Part shown: one piece after another, positions 41,001 through 51,956 of the stretch
Numbering within the stretch: the stretch's first letter is position 1
How the letters are laid out: every line of letters starts with the position of its first letter
NCBI RefSeq assembly: GCF_019649055.1
Contig: NW_026570235.1
Location: 558,001 to 622,000 of the forward strand
Direction: 5' to 3'
Origin: Paramacrobiotus metropolitanus
Lineage: Eukaryota > Tardigrada > Eutardigrada > Parachela > Macrobiotidae
DNA: 64,000 nucleotides
Made by a program: the position numbers and the translations under genes
The notes under the pieces: model-generated
What the model saw: only the letters and a program-made list of their open reading frames with translations
What the model was told of the DNA's origin: nothing
Databases searched by the model: none

Positions 41001-42085
41001 ATTACTTTAGCGATGAAGACCGGTTGTCCTTTGCCTCGTCCGGCAGGAGTACCTCCACCGTCGCCACGGCCAAGCCCACCCCGATGCACGCCACCAAGGT
41101 CGTGCCGGCCACCGGCGCCCGCATGATGGCCAATCCACCGCCGCCCCCGCCGCCCCCCGTTGTCACCACGGGCGGTCAAACCTCCTTCGCCGCCGCAATT
41201 GCCAAAGCCGCCCAGGCCCGCCAAGCGAAAGCGGACGCCCAGGGCGGTGGCCAGCCGACGCCGTCGGCCGTGCCCCTGAAACCGGTGCAACCGGTTGCCG
41301 CTGCGGCTGCGGCAGCGTCCACGCCCGTGGGAACTGCCACGCCCAAACTGGACGGGTTTCAGTCGGAGCTGATGCGCGCCATCCAGCGGCGCAGTCAGGA
41401 TCGTGATAGCGAGAGCCGGCGGAGTAGTACGGATGTTGACGCGGTTAACACGAAAGACGATACGGCGAACAACGCAGCGGCATCATCGGTGAAAGATCGG
41501 ATTAGTTTTCTTGAGCGACAGACAGTGAGTGGACCGCGGAGTGTCAGAATCACCGGCATCACCAACGATCAGTCCTCGACGGATAACGTGCCGGATGCCG
41601 GTGATGTTCGAAGTGGCACAGACGTGTCATATGGGCGGAATGCAGCAGCTGTCACGTCGCCGATGAATGTCAGTATTCGCGCGGGTAAACCTGACACATG
41701 TCACACGGTGGGTGCACTGCTGGTGGGGGACGCCAGCAGCGGCTACAGTGAGATCGACGAGGGTACCGCCACCCGGTTCGGTGTGTTTCGCACGACGGGA
41801 GTGAACACATACCTGCGTGACCATGATTCCGCCTCCATCAATTCACAGTCCTCGGCGTCGACATTGTCGTCCGGGTATGAATCTCCGACGCTGAAGTACG
41901 GTTCAACCGGTGAACATTTGTGGACGGATCATCATCATGTACTGCGCCCGGTGTATGGGAATAAATTCAGTCCAAGTATAGACATCTTACCTGAATTAGT
42001 ACCAGTTCCGCCCTTAGATTTTAATCCTACTTTAGATTACGAATCGAACGGTGTGAGTATTGCGCCTCCGCCGGAATTTTCTTAA
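26098..42085 (+). CDS. Shank: Shank/ProSAP synaptic scaffold lacking SH3 and SAM domains, 13 exons, 1371 aa
   Basis: Exons: 26098-26280, 31059-31130, 32016-32141, 34871-34942, 35121-35229, 35344-35495, 36377-36544, 37107-37223, 37458-37602, 38023-38910, 39143-39244, 39601-40169 and 40673-42085; 4116 nt, all phases agree. The first ATG follows an in-frame TAA. Residues about 45-150 form the SPN (Ras-association-like) domain: FIRIFVGEF, then KCLQFPPTTPIWEVKQKL and FNYGLFCPPYNGRAGKFLDD. The Arg and Lys that bind Ras/Rap in Shank3 are kept. Ankyrin repeats fill about 152-380 (GGAHLDFRALDGCTALHRAA, ASGNTPLHTAAVNNQ). The PDZ domain is at about 553-655, with the GYGFVLRG loop. After it come RPLSKRITASEIEELLVRQG and Pro-rich, Ser-rich sequence. 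The end carries two Homer-type PPxxF motifs (PPLDF, PPPEF). Shank links membrane receptors to Homer and actin at postsynaptic sites. No SH3 lies between ankyrin and PDZ, and no SAM follows. Confidence 0.94.
30713..30868 (+). CDS. Candidate alternative first exon of Shank (speculative)
   Basis: Inside Shank intron 1, 190 bp before exon 2, an ATG in good context (taccATGG) opens a 52-codon frame. It ends in phase 0 at aat|gtatgc, so it would splice in frame to exon 2 (KCLQFPP). It reads MDNHSLSPSEFGSPDDYPPL at its start. If used, it would replace the canonical first exon and the first SPN strand, including the Arg of the FIRIF motif, by an unrelated hydrophobic segment. The donor is only moderate and no conservation can be shown; it may be a chance frame. 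Confidence 0.22.
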
Positions 42086-42792
42086 GAACGGACGAAAAAG
42101 AGTTGAGAGAGAAACGGGACGAAAAGATTGCATCCGTGCATGGTTTTCGTTCGTTTTTTGTAGCGCTTTGTTGTTGATTAGCACGTTCGCCCCCGATTGT
42201 GATAGAAGTAACGACGAACGATGAGAACCAGGGATGTTTCCGGGAATACACTGTGCAATAACTGCCCCGATCTGGATATTAGAAACGTGGAGCAATTTTC
42301 TGATTTGCAGAGTTTTGATTTATTATTTTTGCTTTTTTTCTGTTTTTTTTTTCGGTGAAGATTGTCTGAGCTATATTTATTTGTGTGGTTCTGGTTTAAA
42401 ATACCTGTGTAATGAATGCGTGAGACTGAGAGTTCGGGCCTAAAATACAAGTTGCCGAATTTACTTGATCAAAGGCGAATGCGTGCTTAACTGCATGTGC
42501 ATGCACAATCCAACTTTTATACACTGCCCAGTGCCCATCTGCTCCTTGTTTCCTTGTTACCGATGGCTCAGATCACTTTAACACAACAAATTTGTTACAA
42601 ACCGGACCGGGATTTCAAACGGTTTGACCAAACAGACGCATACATATAAACAATAATGTTCAATTTCTAACAAATAAAAACAGGAGAATAAAATCTTCCA
42701 ACAAGTTCCAAAGGCATGTCCCGGAAGCAACCATACTGTTCAACATCCAAGGTAATCAAATGCATAAAATCTTTCCGTATACGGTATTTACA
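42086..42792. other. Shared 3' region of convergent Shank and SLC30A9
   Basis: About 0.7 kb separates the Shank stop from the SLC30A9 stop on the other strand. It holds the Shank 3' UTR and probably that of SLC30A9, which may overlap. I searched it on plus for a SAM-domain exon of Shank and saw none. Confidence 0.7.
42673..42692 (+). terminator. Two AATAAA poly(A) signals, probably for Shank
   Basis: AATAAA occurs at 42673-42678 and again at 42687-42692, about 590 bp after the Shank stop and 100 bp short of the last SLC30A9 exon on the opposite strand. Confidence 0.6.
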
Positions 42793-45700
42793 TCACAGAA
42801 CTTCAAGATCAACGTGGCGTACTTCCGGATATTTTTTCTGCAAGCGAAACCGGTGAAACTTCTGAAGCACACCTTTTCACGGAATTAAGGTTTCATTAAG
42901 GTAATTAATCCTTGGCGTTTATGCGCTAAACTAAGAAAGATTTCGAAATCTCGTTTCGTTTTTCACAACCCAAATTTACAGCACGTGCACAGTTAGCAAA
43001 CAGTCAAAACCTATTCGCTCCATAATTACCTTGAGATTGGCTTCGATTCTATCGACTTCGGATCCCAGCAGATCAACAATGTTCTCGCCGTGTTTACTCA
43101 TGAAATTCTCCAGCTCGTCGATCGTTTTAATATTCTGCACTTCCTGCACAAGATCAAAAGGAGGTCATGAAAGCTGTTGACATATTGGGCAGCGCCGCCA
43201 TACAGAGTAATACAAACTACAAAATTGCTGCAGAAACTGGGCCTATTCATTTACATAGTTTACGCAGTGAGCGCTGCTGCATAATGAATGCGGCTCACTA
43301 AGAGGCCTACTAAGCCCACAAATACAATATTTGCCTTCAGCTCGATACCAACCTCCATCATCCTTTCCATATCCTGCTTATCGAGATATGAGCGTGTTAA
43401 CTGGCGACCATCAAAATCAATTTCCGCCTTATAGCGAATATTCAGCCCACCAAGATCAATCGCTTTCACATCATACACCGATCTACCAAGCCACAAACAC
43501 ACACTTAATGACATCTTGATCCGGTCATAATCACCAAAGCAAATTCACTATTCAAGCAGAAATCAAGCGGAAAAACGGACTCACCGTACAAGGACATCGC
43601 TTTCCAGAACTTTCGTTAGATCCTGCTGTAAATCCAGCGGAATTGACCTTTAAAAGAGCCAGATGCGGTGAGAGACAATTTTTTTAAAAAGATGCTTTCA
43701 ATATTCACCTTCCCACAAGAGCGACAGTGTTGGTGTAAATAATAAAAGAAGCCACCGCCCCCAACAAACCTCCAATGCACAGTGATCCGATACAGTCTGG
43801 TAGATGACTGTTATAATGTGTGGCCAAACCCATGGACAATCCACAAATACCCACGCCGAGGACGGCCGCTAGATCTTCCAGTAGAACCACGTTAACATTG
43901 GGGTCCTGACCACGCAAAACTGGAGCGAAATTGCGAGAGATGATTAAGGTTCCAGCCGCAGCTATTAACACATGTAAACAGCAACTAACGGTTTAAAACT
44001 TACCGTAATTCCATACAGTAACCCCTTGTTGCCGCGCATGTTTGCGAATTTGCCCAAGTGCAACCATCAATGTGCCTACAACCATTAGCAAAATACAATA
44101 CAAACACATTTGGAAACGAAAAAAAAACTTTTTTCGTCACCTCCTTCCGATAAAAGGGATCCACCCAAAACAAAAAATGCCTACAAGAAGACGATTATGA
44201 AAAAATCAGTGTAATCTCAAAACTCAAATTTCAGCAACACTGCTTTGCACGCAACCGGGAATCGCAATTTCGAAATCGTAAGCCGACCTACACTTTTTTA
44301 CCCATATCTACCCGGGAAGTTGAAACCTTTTTCATATAATGGATACTTGTACAACACACGCAAGCTCCGCGAGCGTACTTTTAATTCTAACAGTAACGTA
44401 ATTCTTAACGAATACAAAGTGATACTGACAAAACATTTGGCTAGAAAGCCTTCTTTAATGTAAACGTAACACCCACCACCCAGTCATTGTAACTGTACAT
44501 ACCCAATATAACGACTGCACCGGTGCCGGATGGATTAAACCCATTATTCCGTGGTAGACAGATAATCCAAATCCAAAGAAGAAAATTCCCAAGCCACTGA
44601 CCAAGGAAGACACATACCGCAAACTAGAATATCCGTATCTACAAATTGCATCATATCAGGAACTGTTCGAAAACACATCCAGGTAACGATTTTCAGGCTC
44701 AAACATCAAGTGATAAAGAACTTTGTCATTTACAGATATTGCGAACGGTTGTTCTAACGTAAAGAAGTTGTTTATAGCTCCAAAGAAGTTTATTTTCGTA
44801 ATCTGACAATTTCTCACGTAGTTCTAATAGCACAAGGCTACGCATTACAGACTTAATATCACGAAACATGCTAGAAGGTAGAAACTAAAAATGCGCATCC
44901 AGTACATACGGATGCAGTCGATCCGGTTTTTTTGCGGATCCCATCAGACCAACGCCCAAAATAATCTAGAATGCCAATATAACAATTTTATCCATAGTTA
45001 CATAAAGATCAAAAACATTTTTCTCACCTGATTGCAGGTATCCGCGAATGAATGGATAGATTCAGCAAACATACTGTGCGAACCCGTGTATAACCAGGCC
45101 AAAAACTTGAAAGCAAAATTTGCGGCGTTTCTGTTAGAAAACAGAGGGCTAGAGTTACGCATTTTACAGCAGACATCTAAACATAGTCTATGTACGACCA
45201 CTACAAACTTACATCACAATAGCGGAATATACAACTCTCCTGGATCCTTTCAACATATCATTCTGTAAGAACGTCCTTCATATAAGCATATAAACGTTCG
45301 GACCGTCAACAAGTTAACAGCCAATGCCAACCTGAAAAGCATCTCGATCTTCCTGTTTCCCTTCTTGGCCGCGTCCTCTGGCAATATCCCGCAAAAGACG
45401 CTTAACGTTAGAAACCTCTGAAAACGAGACAAACATCAGCGACATCTGCAAGAAAAGAAACACAAAACAACCAGTAAGAACTATACTTACGCAAATTGTA
45501 TTCCACATCGGCTTCACGTTTTTTCTTCTTTTCTCGCTGCAGAGCTTCCATACTTCCCCAGACTTCAACTGCTCTAAAGGGACAGAAATACATTACATGC
45601 TTGTCATTTGCCCGAGAAAAATCGTGTAACTTACAACTGTTTGTGCTTTTTTTTAAAAGTAGTACTTTTCAATGCTAACTGTGGACTTTTCCCGCAAAAT

Positions 45701-46680
45701 ATTTTGTAATATACAAATATCCCGATGCAAAACGGAAGAAAAACGCTATTTTATCGGTTTTTAAAACAGCTATCATACGACTTTAAGCAACAACTCCCTC
45801 GAGTTCTGAACAATTTCGTAGTCGAATAAAAAGTGCAAGAGTATGCAGGAGAGTATAAAACCCGAAACTCTAATAAAATTTTGCAGTAATTCACTAAATC
45901 CACGAAGAGAAAATATCATGCAAAATTATTATTTTGCGTACTTCAACGATAAAGTATGCAAAATACTTTATCGCACTGCGCGTACGTAGAGATAAATTAC
46001 GTTCGTCTTAGATAAGCAGTCCTTACCGTTGCTCGACATCTTTCCTCAAATACACGGTCAAAGGAGGGGTATCCGTCACCGGGCTGCGTCGTGTGGTCTT
46101 CCGCAGATTCTCCAGATCTCTGCAAATGCAGGCCGCCCTACAGTGCGCAGTAAAAACGGTGCAAGAGCAGCAAGGCGCGTCTACTTGGGTTTCAAAAGGT
46201 AGTCCGTCAGGGCACGCACAGCGGGAATGTAGTTGTTGTCCGTGTAGGCCTGGCTGTAGTCGATCGGCACCCGCCGCATCCTCTTCGCCTCCGCCTTGGC
46301 CCGGTCCGACTCTTCGATGCTCTTCGGCGTCGCACTGCCTTCGGCGGGCTGCGTCGTGCTCGCACAGCGGACATGCGTGATTCGCGCAACGACGCTGCGC
46401 TTCACGTACCACTGCCACGAGCTTTGTGTCGATATCGCGAAGGGAAAGCCGACGGTGTGGTAATACTCTGCAAGCAAACGGCAGAAGGTTAGTCACATAC
46501 GTTTTGGCAAAATAACACGGACTGAACAGAATGTCTGCAGTTTAACAGTTACAGTAATTTTAACGTCTTCAGTGGTGGTAAGAGCACTCATGACTTACGG
46601 CAGGTTCTGCATCCCAACCTGAACACGTCTTGGATTCGCAGCAAATTCGTACACGGGAGAGAGTGGATGGAACGTATCAT
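42793..46680 (-). CDS. SLC30A9: Mitochondrial cation-diffusion-facilitator protein SLC30A9/ZnT9, 16 exons, 548 aa
   Basis: Exons on minus: 46599-46680, 46185-46467, 46027-46119, 45491-45573, 45332-45417, 45213-45262, 45028-45130, 44910-44965, 44503-44638, 44141-44180, 44004-44075, 43709-43919, 43585-43647, 43353-43482, 43030-43143 and 42793-42837. They sum to 1647 nt with all phases consistent; human ZnT9 is close in length. The ATG at 46680 sits in CCACCATG. The Arg-rich, acid-free N-terminus (MIRSIHSLPCTNLLRIQDVF) suits a mitochondrial presequence. Family marks: VRALTDYLLKP, TVYLRKDVE, AVEVWGSMEAL, FKFLAWLYTGSHSMFAE followed by IHSFAD (the HxxxD of helix 2), LLEDLAAVLGV, IIYTNTVALVGRS and KAEIDFDGRQLTRSYLDKQD. 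It ends EVRHVDLEVL. ZnT9 exports zinc from mitochondria. The internal exons are very small (40-136 nt), a good test of gene finders. Confidence 0.95.
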
Positions 46681-47551
46681 GGTGGGAAGTTGGGAACATT
46701 AACAATCAACAATGCATGCGGAGAATGGATCTGGCAGATTTTGTTACTTTGAGATCCAAGAAGAGGAGATACACCAGTTCAGTCAACAGAGGCGATCGTA
46801 ACTAACGGCAAGTTCGCAACATCCACAACGAGCCTTTCCGCACAAGTCAACGGTGATACTTCGGGATTCGAAGATATCACTGAGACCGCAGAATTCCACG
46901 GGAATTTACAGAAAAATCAACTGGTTTTACCAATAAACGTCTGTCCGACAAAACACGTAAAACTTCTGCTGAAGAAAAGATAATTACAGTAGCTGCCCGG
47001 AGCAAACAGCTAAATTAACCTGCAAGTTGCAACTTGCCACTGGTAGCGTTAACGTTTAAGGTAAATGAAACTGCCATTCAGGGGGGAAGGGGCAAAGCAT
47101 ACAGCCACCCTCGGGAATGGGTGACGTATGCATGCTAGATGTGGCACGTACGTACTGCACCAGGCATCGGGATTTGTACACTCACAAGTCACAGCAAACC
47201 CAAACAAACGCATACAATTTTGCGCAGTAGGGAACAAATTATTCGCCATGTATCCGGCTGGAAGCCATACGAGAGATTAAACAGAGCGATTGGAAGGCAT
47301 CTACAGGAAGCAGTCCTGTTTCTCACAGCTGCATGTGTTACAGGAAAGACCGGTGTTGCATATTCATTACTTTCCGGATGTGGACCATGCAAACCATTCG
47401 GTTTGCCAATTGAAAACGCTCAGTCCTGCGCTATACCTTTGTGCCTGACACTTTGCATTGTTGTGAATTGCAAACATTTTCCTGGTTATTACCACATATA
47501 GATATAACTTATTCACTTTCATCGCAACAAACGTTGCATTTGGACCTGAAT
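46681..47551. other. Intergenic region between divergent SLC30A9 and the MAPEG gene
   Basis: About 0.87 kb between two ATGs on opposite strands, so both promoters should lie here. Open frames at 47049-47501 are overlapping on both strands and have no recognisable family or matching splice sites. No TATA box or other definite element was identified. Confidence 0.5.
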
Positions 47552-48932
47552 ATGCCGCCTTTATCCCATTTCCTCCAGATACCGACCAAGTCAATCAATC
47601 AGGACACTTTATGCCTCGTCGGAGTCGTAACATTGCTTTCCGGTTTCCAGCTAGGTGAGAAAAATGCCAGTCAAACGAGCGATAAGTTACAAGTACACGA
47701 CTTTTTGTACCTTTTCACTTAGGGAAACATTGCTTGTGTGGGTTTAGTCAGTTTAGTATTTTGGTTCATAGAAGCTCAGAGCGGTAAAGGTACATTTAAT
47801 TGCACTTTTTACTAAATTTTTATAAATCGCATAGGGAAAATTCGCTGCATATTTTTCTTTCTTTTTAGCAAGTTTTGCTAAAAGGGTCGGTCACTGCAGA
47901 CGAAAATATAAAATTACACCACCACGAATTGACGGAGAGGAAGCTTTCCAAAGATGCTTTCGAGCCCAGTAAGAGTAACAGTTTTTATATCGGAATATGA
48001 TGCGCTTCTGTTACATTTATTATTAGCCATGTAGATTTCCGGTCGGCTTATTTTGGTCGCTCTAACGGGTAGTGTTGTGATTTCCGTTGCATATTGGCCC
48101 ATACAAATTGGGCTGTTTGTACATTCCATTTCTTATACAAAAAAGGAATGACGGAAGGTGTGCGATCATTATCCTCTTCATTAGCCGACTGCCGGCATTA
48201 TGCACCTCCCCTTTCATACTGTATAGAAGTATTTATTATTATTAACCTGCTCAATAATTATGGCAATGACAATCCAGGGACAGAAATATACCAATGATTT
48301 TTGAAAGGAGTTTCTCTCTAGCATTACTTTATTTTGTGGCGGCTTGTCTAGTTAATTATTTTTCTCTATGATGTGTAATTTATTCTACTTGCAGGCAAAA
48401 CTGTTTGGAGTTTTTCCCGATTTTTATGACTGTTTTGTGGCTGTCCGGCATATTTTTCCATCAGTGTAAGAGACGACAAAAACAATAACTATTGTACTAC
48501 TAGTTGCACTTTAATTACTACGGTAGCTTTTAATAACGGATCTGATCTAGCTTGCGGGAGTTAGCACTGTAACTTATAATGACGAGTTGCCAGAACCGGA
48601 AAGGTTATGCATTCTGTTAATTTTACGTAACTGTTGCAGTGCCGGCCTCGCTGCTTGGCCTTTACTATTTATACGAAAGGGAAAATTACTTCGTGGATTA
48701 CAGCAGAAATAGCGATGGAAGGTGTGCTAATAATCTTATTAAGGCATTATTATCCCAAAATTTGAAATAATCCCAGTCTGTTGACAGGATCACACCGTTC
48801 CGGCGCAGTGCGCAGGCGTTAAGAGCTATGGCACTTTTCTCTGCTCTTGGCCTTTTTAATATCCTGGTGCGCCACGTATTTCATTGGGATTTACTGCAAA
48901 CCCTGACGGACACCATCAATGTTCCACTGTGA
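47552..48932 (+). CDS. MGST2: MAPEG-family membrane enzyme, MGST2/leukotriene-C4-synthase type, five small exons, 166 aa
   Basis: Exons: 47552-47654, 47869-47968, 48395-48465, 48640-48721 and 48788-48932; 501 nt, every phase agrees. No single frame shows the gene; it appears only after splicing. The spliced protein reads DTLCLVGVVTLLSG (helix 1), then CRRKYKITPP, the family signature AFQRCFRAQQNCLEFFPIFM, a second helix TVLWLSGIFFH, then YYLYERENYFVDYSR. In MGST2 and LTC4S the Arg after the YFxGY-type motif helps activate glutathione, and here YFVDYSR keeps it. The length matches MGST2 (147 aa) plus a longer N-terminus. MAPEG proteins are trimeric four-helix proteins of the ER or nuclear envelope that conjugate glutathione to lipid electrophiles. 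Substrate cannot be told. The start is the first ATG in frame; the frame is open upstream. Confidence 0.9.
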
Positions 48933-49222
48933 CACTTGACTTCCTGACCACAACGCAGTTGCGTATTTTACAACGAAATTCAACCGATTGGCGGGATAAA
49001 TTTTGTATTGCACCTCTTATGAGACCACATTGGTTTGTGATCAACAGGAAGGAAACAGAATTATATACGTGTTTTCCTTGGCATTTGTTAAACAATTTTG
49101 TTTATGTATTTTATAATTTGACCTTTTGTTTCACATAATTTTATTTTCTAACCATAAGTATCACTCTGAAAATTTGAAATCTGAGTTAAGCGGGTTTGTA
49201 AATTGAAATTTTGACTATTGTT

Positions 49223-49228
49223 TTTATT
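49223..49228 (-). terminator. AATAAA poly(A) signal, probably for the BBS7-like gene
   Basis: The plus strand reads tttatt, which is AATAAA on minus. It lies about 200 bp past the BBS7-like stop. Confidence 0.4.
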
Positions 49229-49255
49229 GTGCTCACTGGTCAACAGAACAAGTTA

Positions 49256-49261
49256 AATAAA
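49256..49261 (+). terminator. AATAAA poly(A) signal, probably for the MAPEG gene
   Basis: AATAAA about 320 bp past the MAPEG stop, on the sense strand. Confidence 0.5.
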
Positions 49262-49423
49262 GATTTTATGCGTTACAACGGCAACTACTGTATCTTTGTA
49301 AATGCGTATTCTTCTGCTGCAACATCCGTTCAAATAATCGATTTGATGATGGCTTTCTATTTTTGTCGTTATTTGCAGAAATGCAAACAGTCATCTCGTC
49401 AATGAGTCAGTAATTCACAGTGT

Positions 49424-51956
49424 TCAAACAGAGTTGAGGAAATTGTGCAGATTTCTCAGGGAATAATCGTTGCTGAGAATGTTGGCCAGCTCCGGTAATC
49501 GTTGCATGATGCTTCTCCCGCAGAGTTTGGCGTAATCTTTCATAAGATCTACAATTAGAGTTAAACACCAGGGAATAAAGGAAACCCATTAATCGCGACA
49601 TGGTATGGTAGTGACGGGAAAAAGGATATCATGCATGAAATCAATGCTGATTTCGCAATCGCCATCCACTCCGCTGTCGATGCCTTGCAGCTTTCTCCAG
49701 CCGTCCGATCGGAAAGCGGGATGCAGCATTGATTCCGCGCCCTCGGCTGCCGTTATCTCCTGCAGTGTGTGCAACGCATTGCATGCAATCGGTAGCGGTA
49801 TTTAATGCGCGATGAATAATTCATGCGCGCTGCACTGTGCAGTTAGCTAATCTCACGTACAGTGACGGCTTGCCGGAGATTTTTAATGTTATCCCGTCCG
49901 CTGATGGGAGCCAGAATCCGGTCAATGCGAGCCAGTGTATCCGCACATGTCTCCGGCACGATCTCTGCAAATATTTAATAACATTGTCGATCATCCAAAT
50001 GTCGAGGGCGCCGCACTTGGCGGTTTTAAGTGGATTGATACTTGGACGAATATCCAATTTGGTCTTCTCTTGTGTCGCTTGGCGGGTGAAAAACTGCATT
50101 AGGACGGCCAATGTCGTGGGATTTTCACAATGGAAAACCAGCTCCTCTTCCCTAAAATGAGCGTAAAGTAAAACCGAGCTCGAAAATTGATCAGCTGCAG
50201 TACGTCAGGTGGCGTTGCAGAACCTAAAAAAAGTATGCTTTATGGTGCTTGTACTGTTGTACATTCGACCAATGTTTATCACGCTCAACTGTGGACGATT
50301 GTTAATGAAAAGTGCCTTTGTTGAATAAAAAAGCAGAGCAATTGCAACCTTTCAGAATTGAGAAGTGTTAGTTGTAAATACACTCACCGGCCGAAACACG
50401 AAATTTATTACTATATCATTGCACGGTGCTAATATCCGATCAAGCAAAATTTACTAACTGCAACCACAACTTCTCCGTATGAAAGTGGGTAACCGAAAAA
50501 TGTTCTCGAGTATTCGTACGGCAGATATTGTGAACCGAGCATGGAGACAACCGCACACAAAATAACATACGGCATCCAAAAGTTCACAAATCATTGTCCC
50601 ATGTTATTTAATCTGGACTTTATGGAGCAACCCAGTAATAAATTACGTAAGCTTACTCTAATATGCAGTAAAGCATACGACCAAGGGGTAAGTATGCAGA
50701 ACGCAAAGGTCATACTTAGTACGAGTGACTTTTAATAGATCAATTACAGAGTGCATGGCCGAGCGATGTTTCTAATTCAGAGATTTCGTTCCTGCATCGT
50801 ACAGTAATTTTTTAAATGATATGATAATATTTACTCTGCTTTATCTACGTGGTCTTTATCGTAGCTTAGCAAATAGCGGCAGTGTGCTTTTTACTCGACT
50901 GAAAGTGACCAAAAGGTTTGTAGAACGCTGCCATCGGAGAAGCGGTAAAATGTCTAAGTACTTATATGAGAAGTTGAGAACAATCATTTTTGACAGTTTA
51001 GTTAGCACTAAGCGGCTCCCAGATACCGCACATTATTACATGTATACTTATTATCCTTTTTGAATGGTACATGATACATATACTAACTGGTAAACATACG
51101 TACTTGATCTGGCACAAAAGGTGCGATCCAAGCAAAATAGATTCAAAGCTAAATGTTCCTTCATGGTCCGATAATTTGTACCCAAGTTTTTCTATGTCTT
51201 CAAAGCAGCTGCTCATCCAAGACTGCACTTTCAACGGGCTGAAAGTTCCCTTGATCTGAAGTATGTTAAAACTCCTGCAATGAAATACTTATTGCCATTC
51301 AGATGCCTGTTGTCACACAAAACTGTTAAAACAAGTTCACCCGTCAGTTTACATTTATACGCACGAGTAAAACAAACAATAACCAAAAAAACCCAGCCGT
51401 AAAAAACTACGATGCGGGTAGTACAGCATGTGTTGTGAACTTACAGTTAGTTTTTTACCCTTCATCTCAGACAGTTTTCAGTTAAAACGTACCTGCTCTG
51501 GTCAACCGCAGAAATCCGCCGATACGTTGACAGCGGTGCAATACGAATGGTTTCCCGTTGTGTACATCGGCCGGTGCTGTTGACAGCGGATACGAAGATC
51601 TCCAAGAAACCGCTGCATCCTTCGACGGTGCGAAAACAGAATTCCGCACTGGTACAGTTCGGGCGGAAACGCAATGTGGCATTGAATTTGTTACCCAGTT
51701 TCTGTTCTGTTTCCGACTCGGTTTTGGTCATCTCGTACGATGCTGTGGCCGGCACAAGAAAATGAATCGGTGCACTGCAACTGATCCATGCTCCTTCCAG
51801 CGCAACCGTGGCTGCGATTCGAACGGCATAACATTTATTCTTCGGCTTATCTACAAGCTCGAACTGAACGTTCAGGTCGATTTCGGGTTTGGCAATTTTT
51901 CGTTGTACGTAAATCTGCTTCCCTAGAAATTGCTGCGCTAGACTGGATCCGTCCAT
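49424..51956 (-). CDS. BBS7: BBS7-like protein without the N-terminal beta-propeller, five exons, about 404 aa
   Basis: Exons on minus: 51493-51956, 51104-51274, 49857-50151, 49600-49759 and 49424-49548. The phases sum to 405 codons. The protein starts inside what is the gamma-adaptin-ear (GAE) region of BBS7. The clearest match is FRTVEGCSGFLEIFVSA followed by a TQRETIRIAPLSTYRR stretch, equal to the BBS7 RTIEGQYGTLQAYV and HIKPLSLHQR region. Then come SPLKVQSWMSSCFEDIEK, EITAAEGAESMLHP, and a C-terminal helical hairpin LMKDYAKLCGRSIMQRLPEL. BBS7 is a BBSome core subunit for ciliary membrane traffic. Vertebrate BBS7 is about 715 aa with a propeller over its first 330 or so residues; here that part is absent. 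An in-frame TGA lies nine codons before the ATG with no AG between, so no upstream exon can be joined. The fourth junction is uncertain (weak gtcgcg donor, 51-nt intron). Confidence 0.78.

Larger units (their letters stand above)
48933..49423. other. Shared 3' region of convergent MAPEG and BBS7-like genes
   Basis: About 0.5 kb of AT-rich DNA between two stop codons on opposite strands. It holds one poly(A) signal for each strand and no recognised coding sequence. Confidence 0.65.

Noticed and set aside
40862-41290. 142-codon Gly/Arg-rich minus-strand frame inside the last Shank exon
   Set aside because: It is a shadow of GC-rich, proline/alanine-rich Shank coding sequence with typical low-complexity composition.
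42086-43000. Search for a SAM-domain exon completing Shank
   Set aside because: No plus-strand frame here has the SAM pattern of helices or its conserved Trp and Gly. The stretch reads as 3' UTR with poly(A) signals and then antisense SLC30A9.
46023-46496. 157-codon minus-strand frame overlapping SLC30A9 exons 2 and 3
   Set aside because: Its 3' end is genuine SLC30A9 exon 3 in the correct frame, but the rest is the wrong frame of exon 2. Splicing through a 65-nt intron explains the sequence.
47700-47830. Apparent hydrophobic exon (NIACVGLVSLVFWF) between MAPEG exons 1 and 2
   Set aside because: Including it breaks phase. Direct joining of exons 1 and 2 reproduces the MAPEG spacing between helix 1 and the KYKITPP motif exactly.
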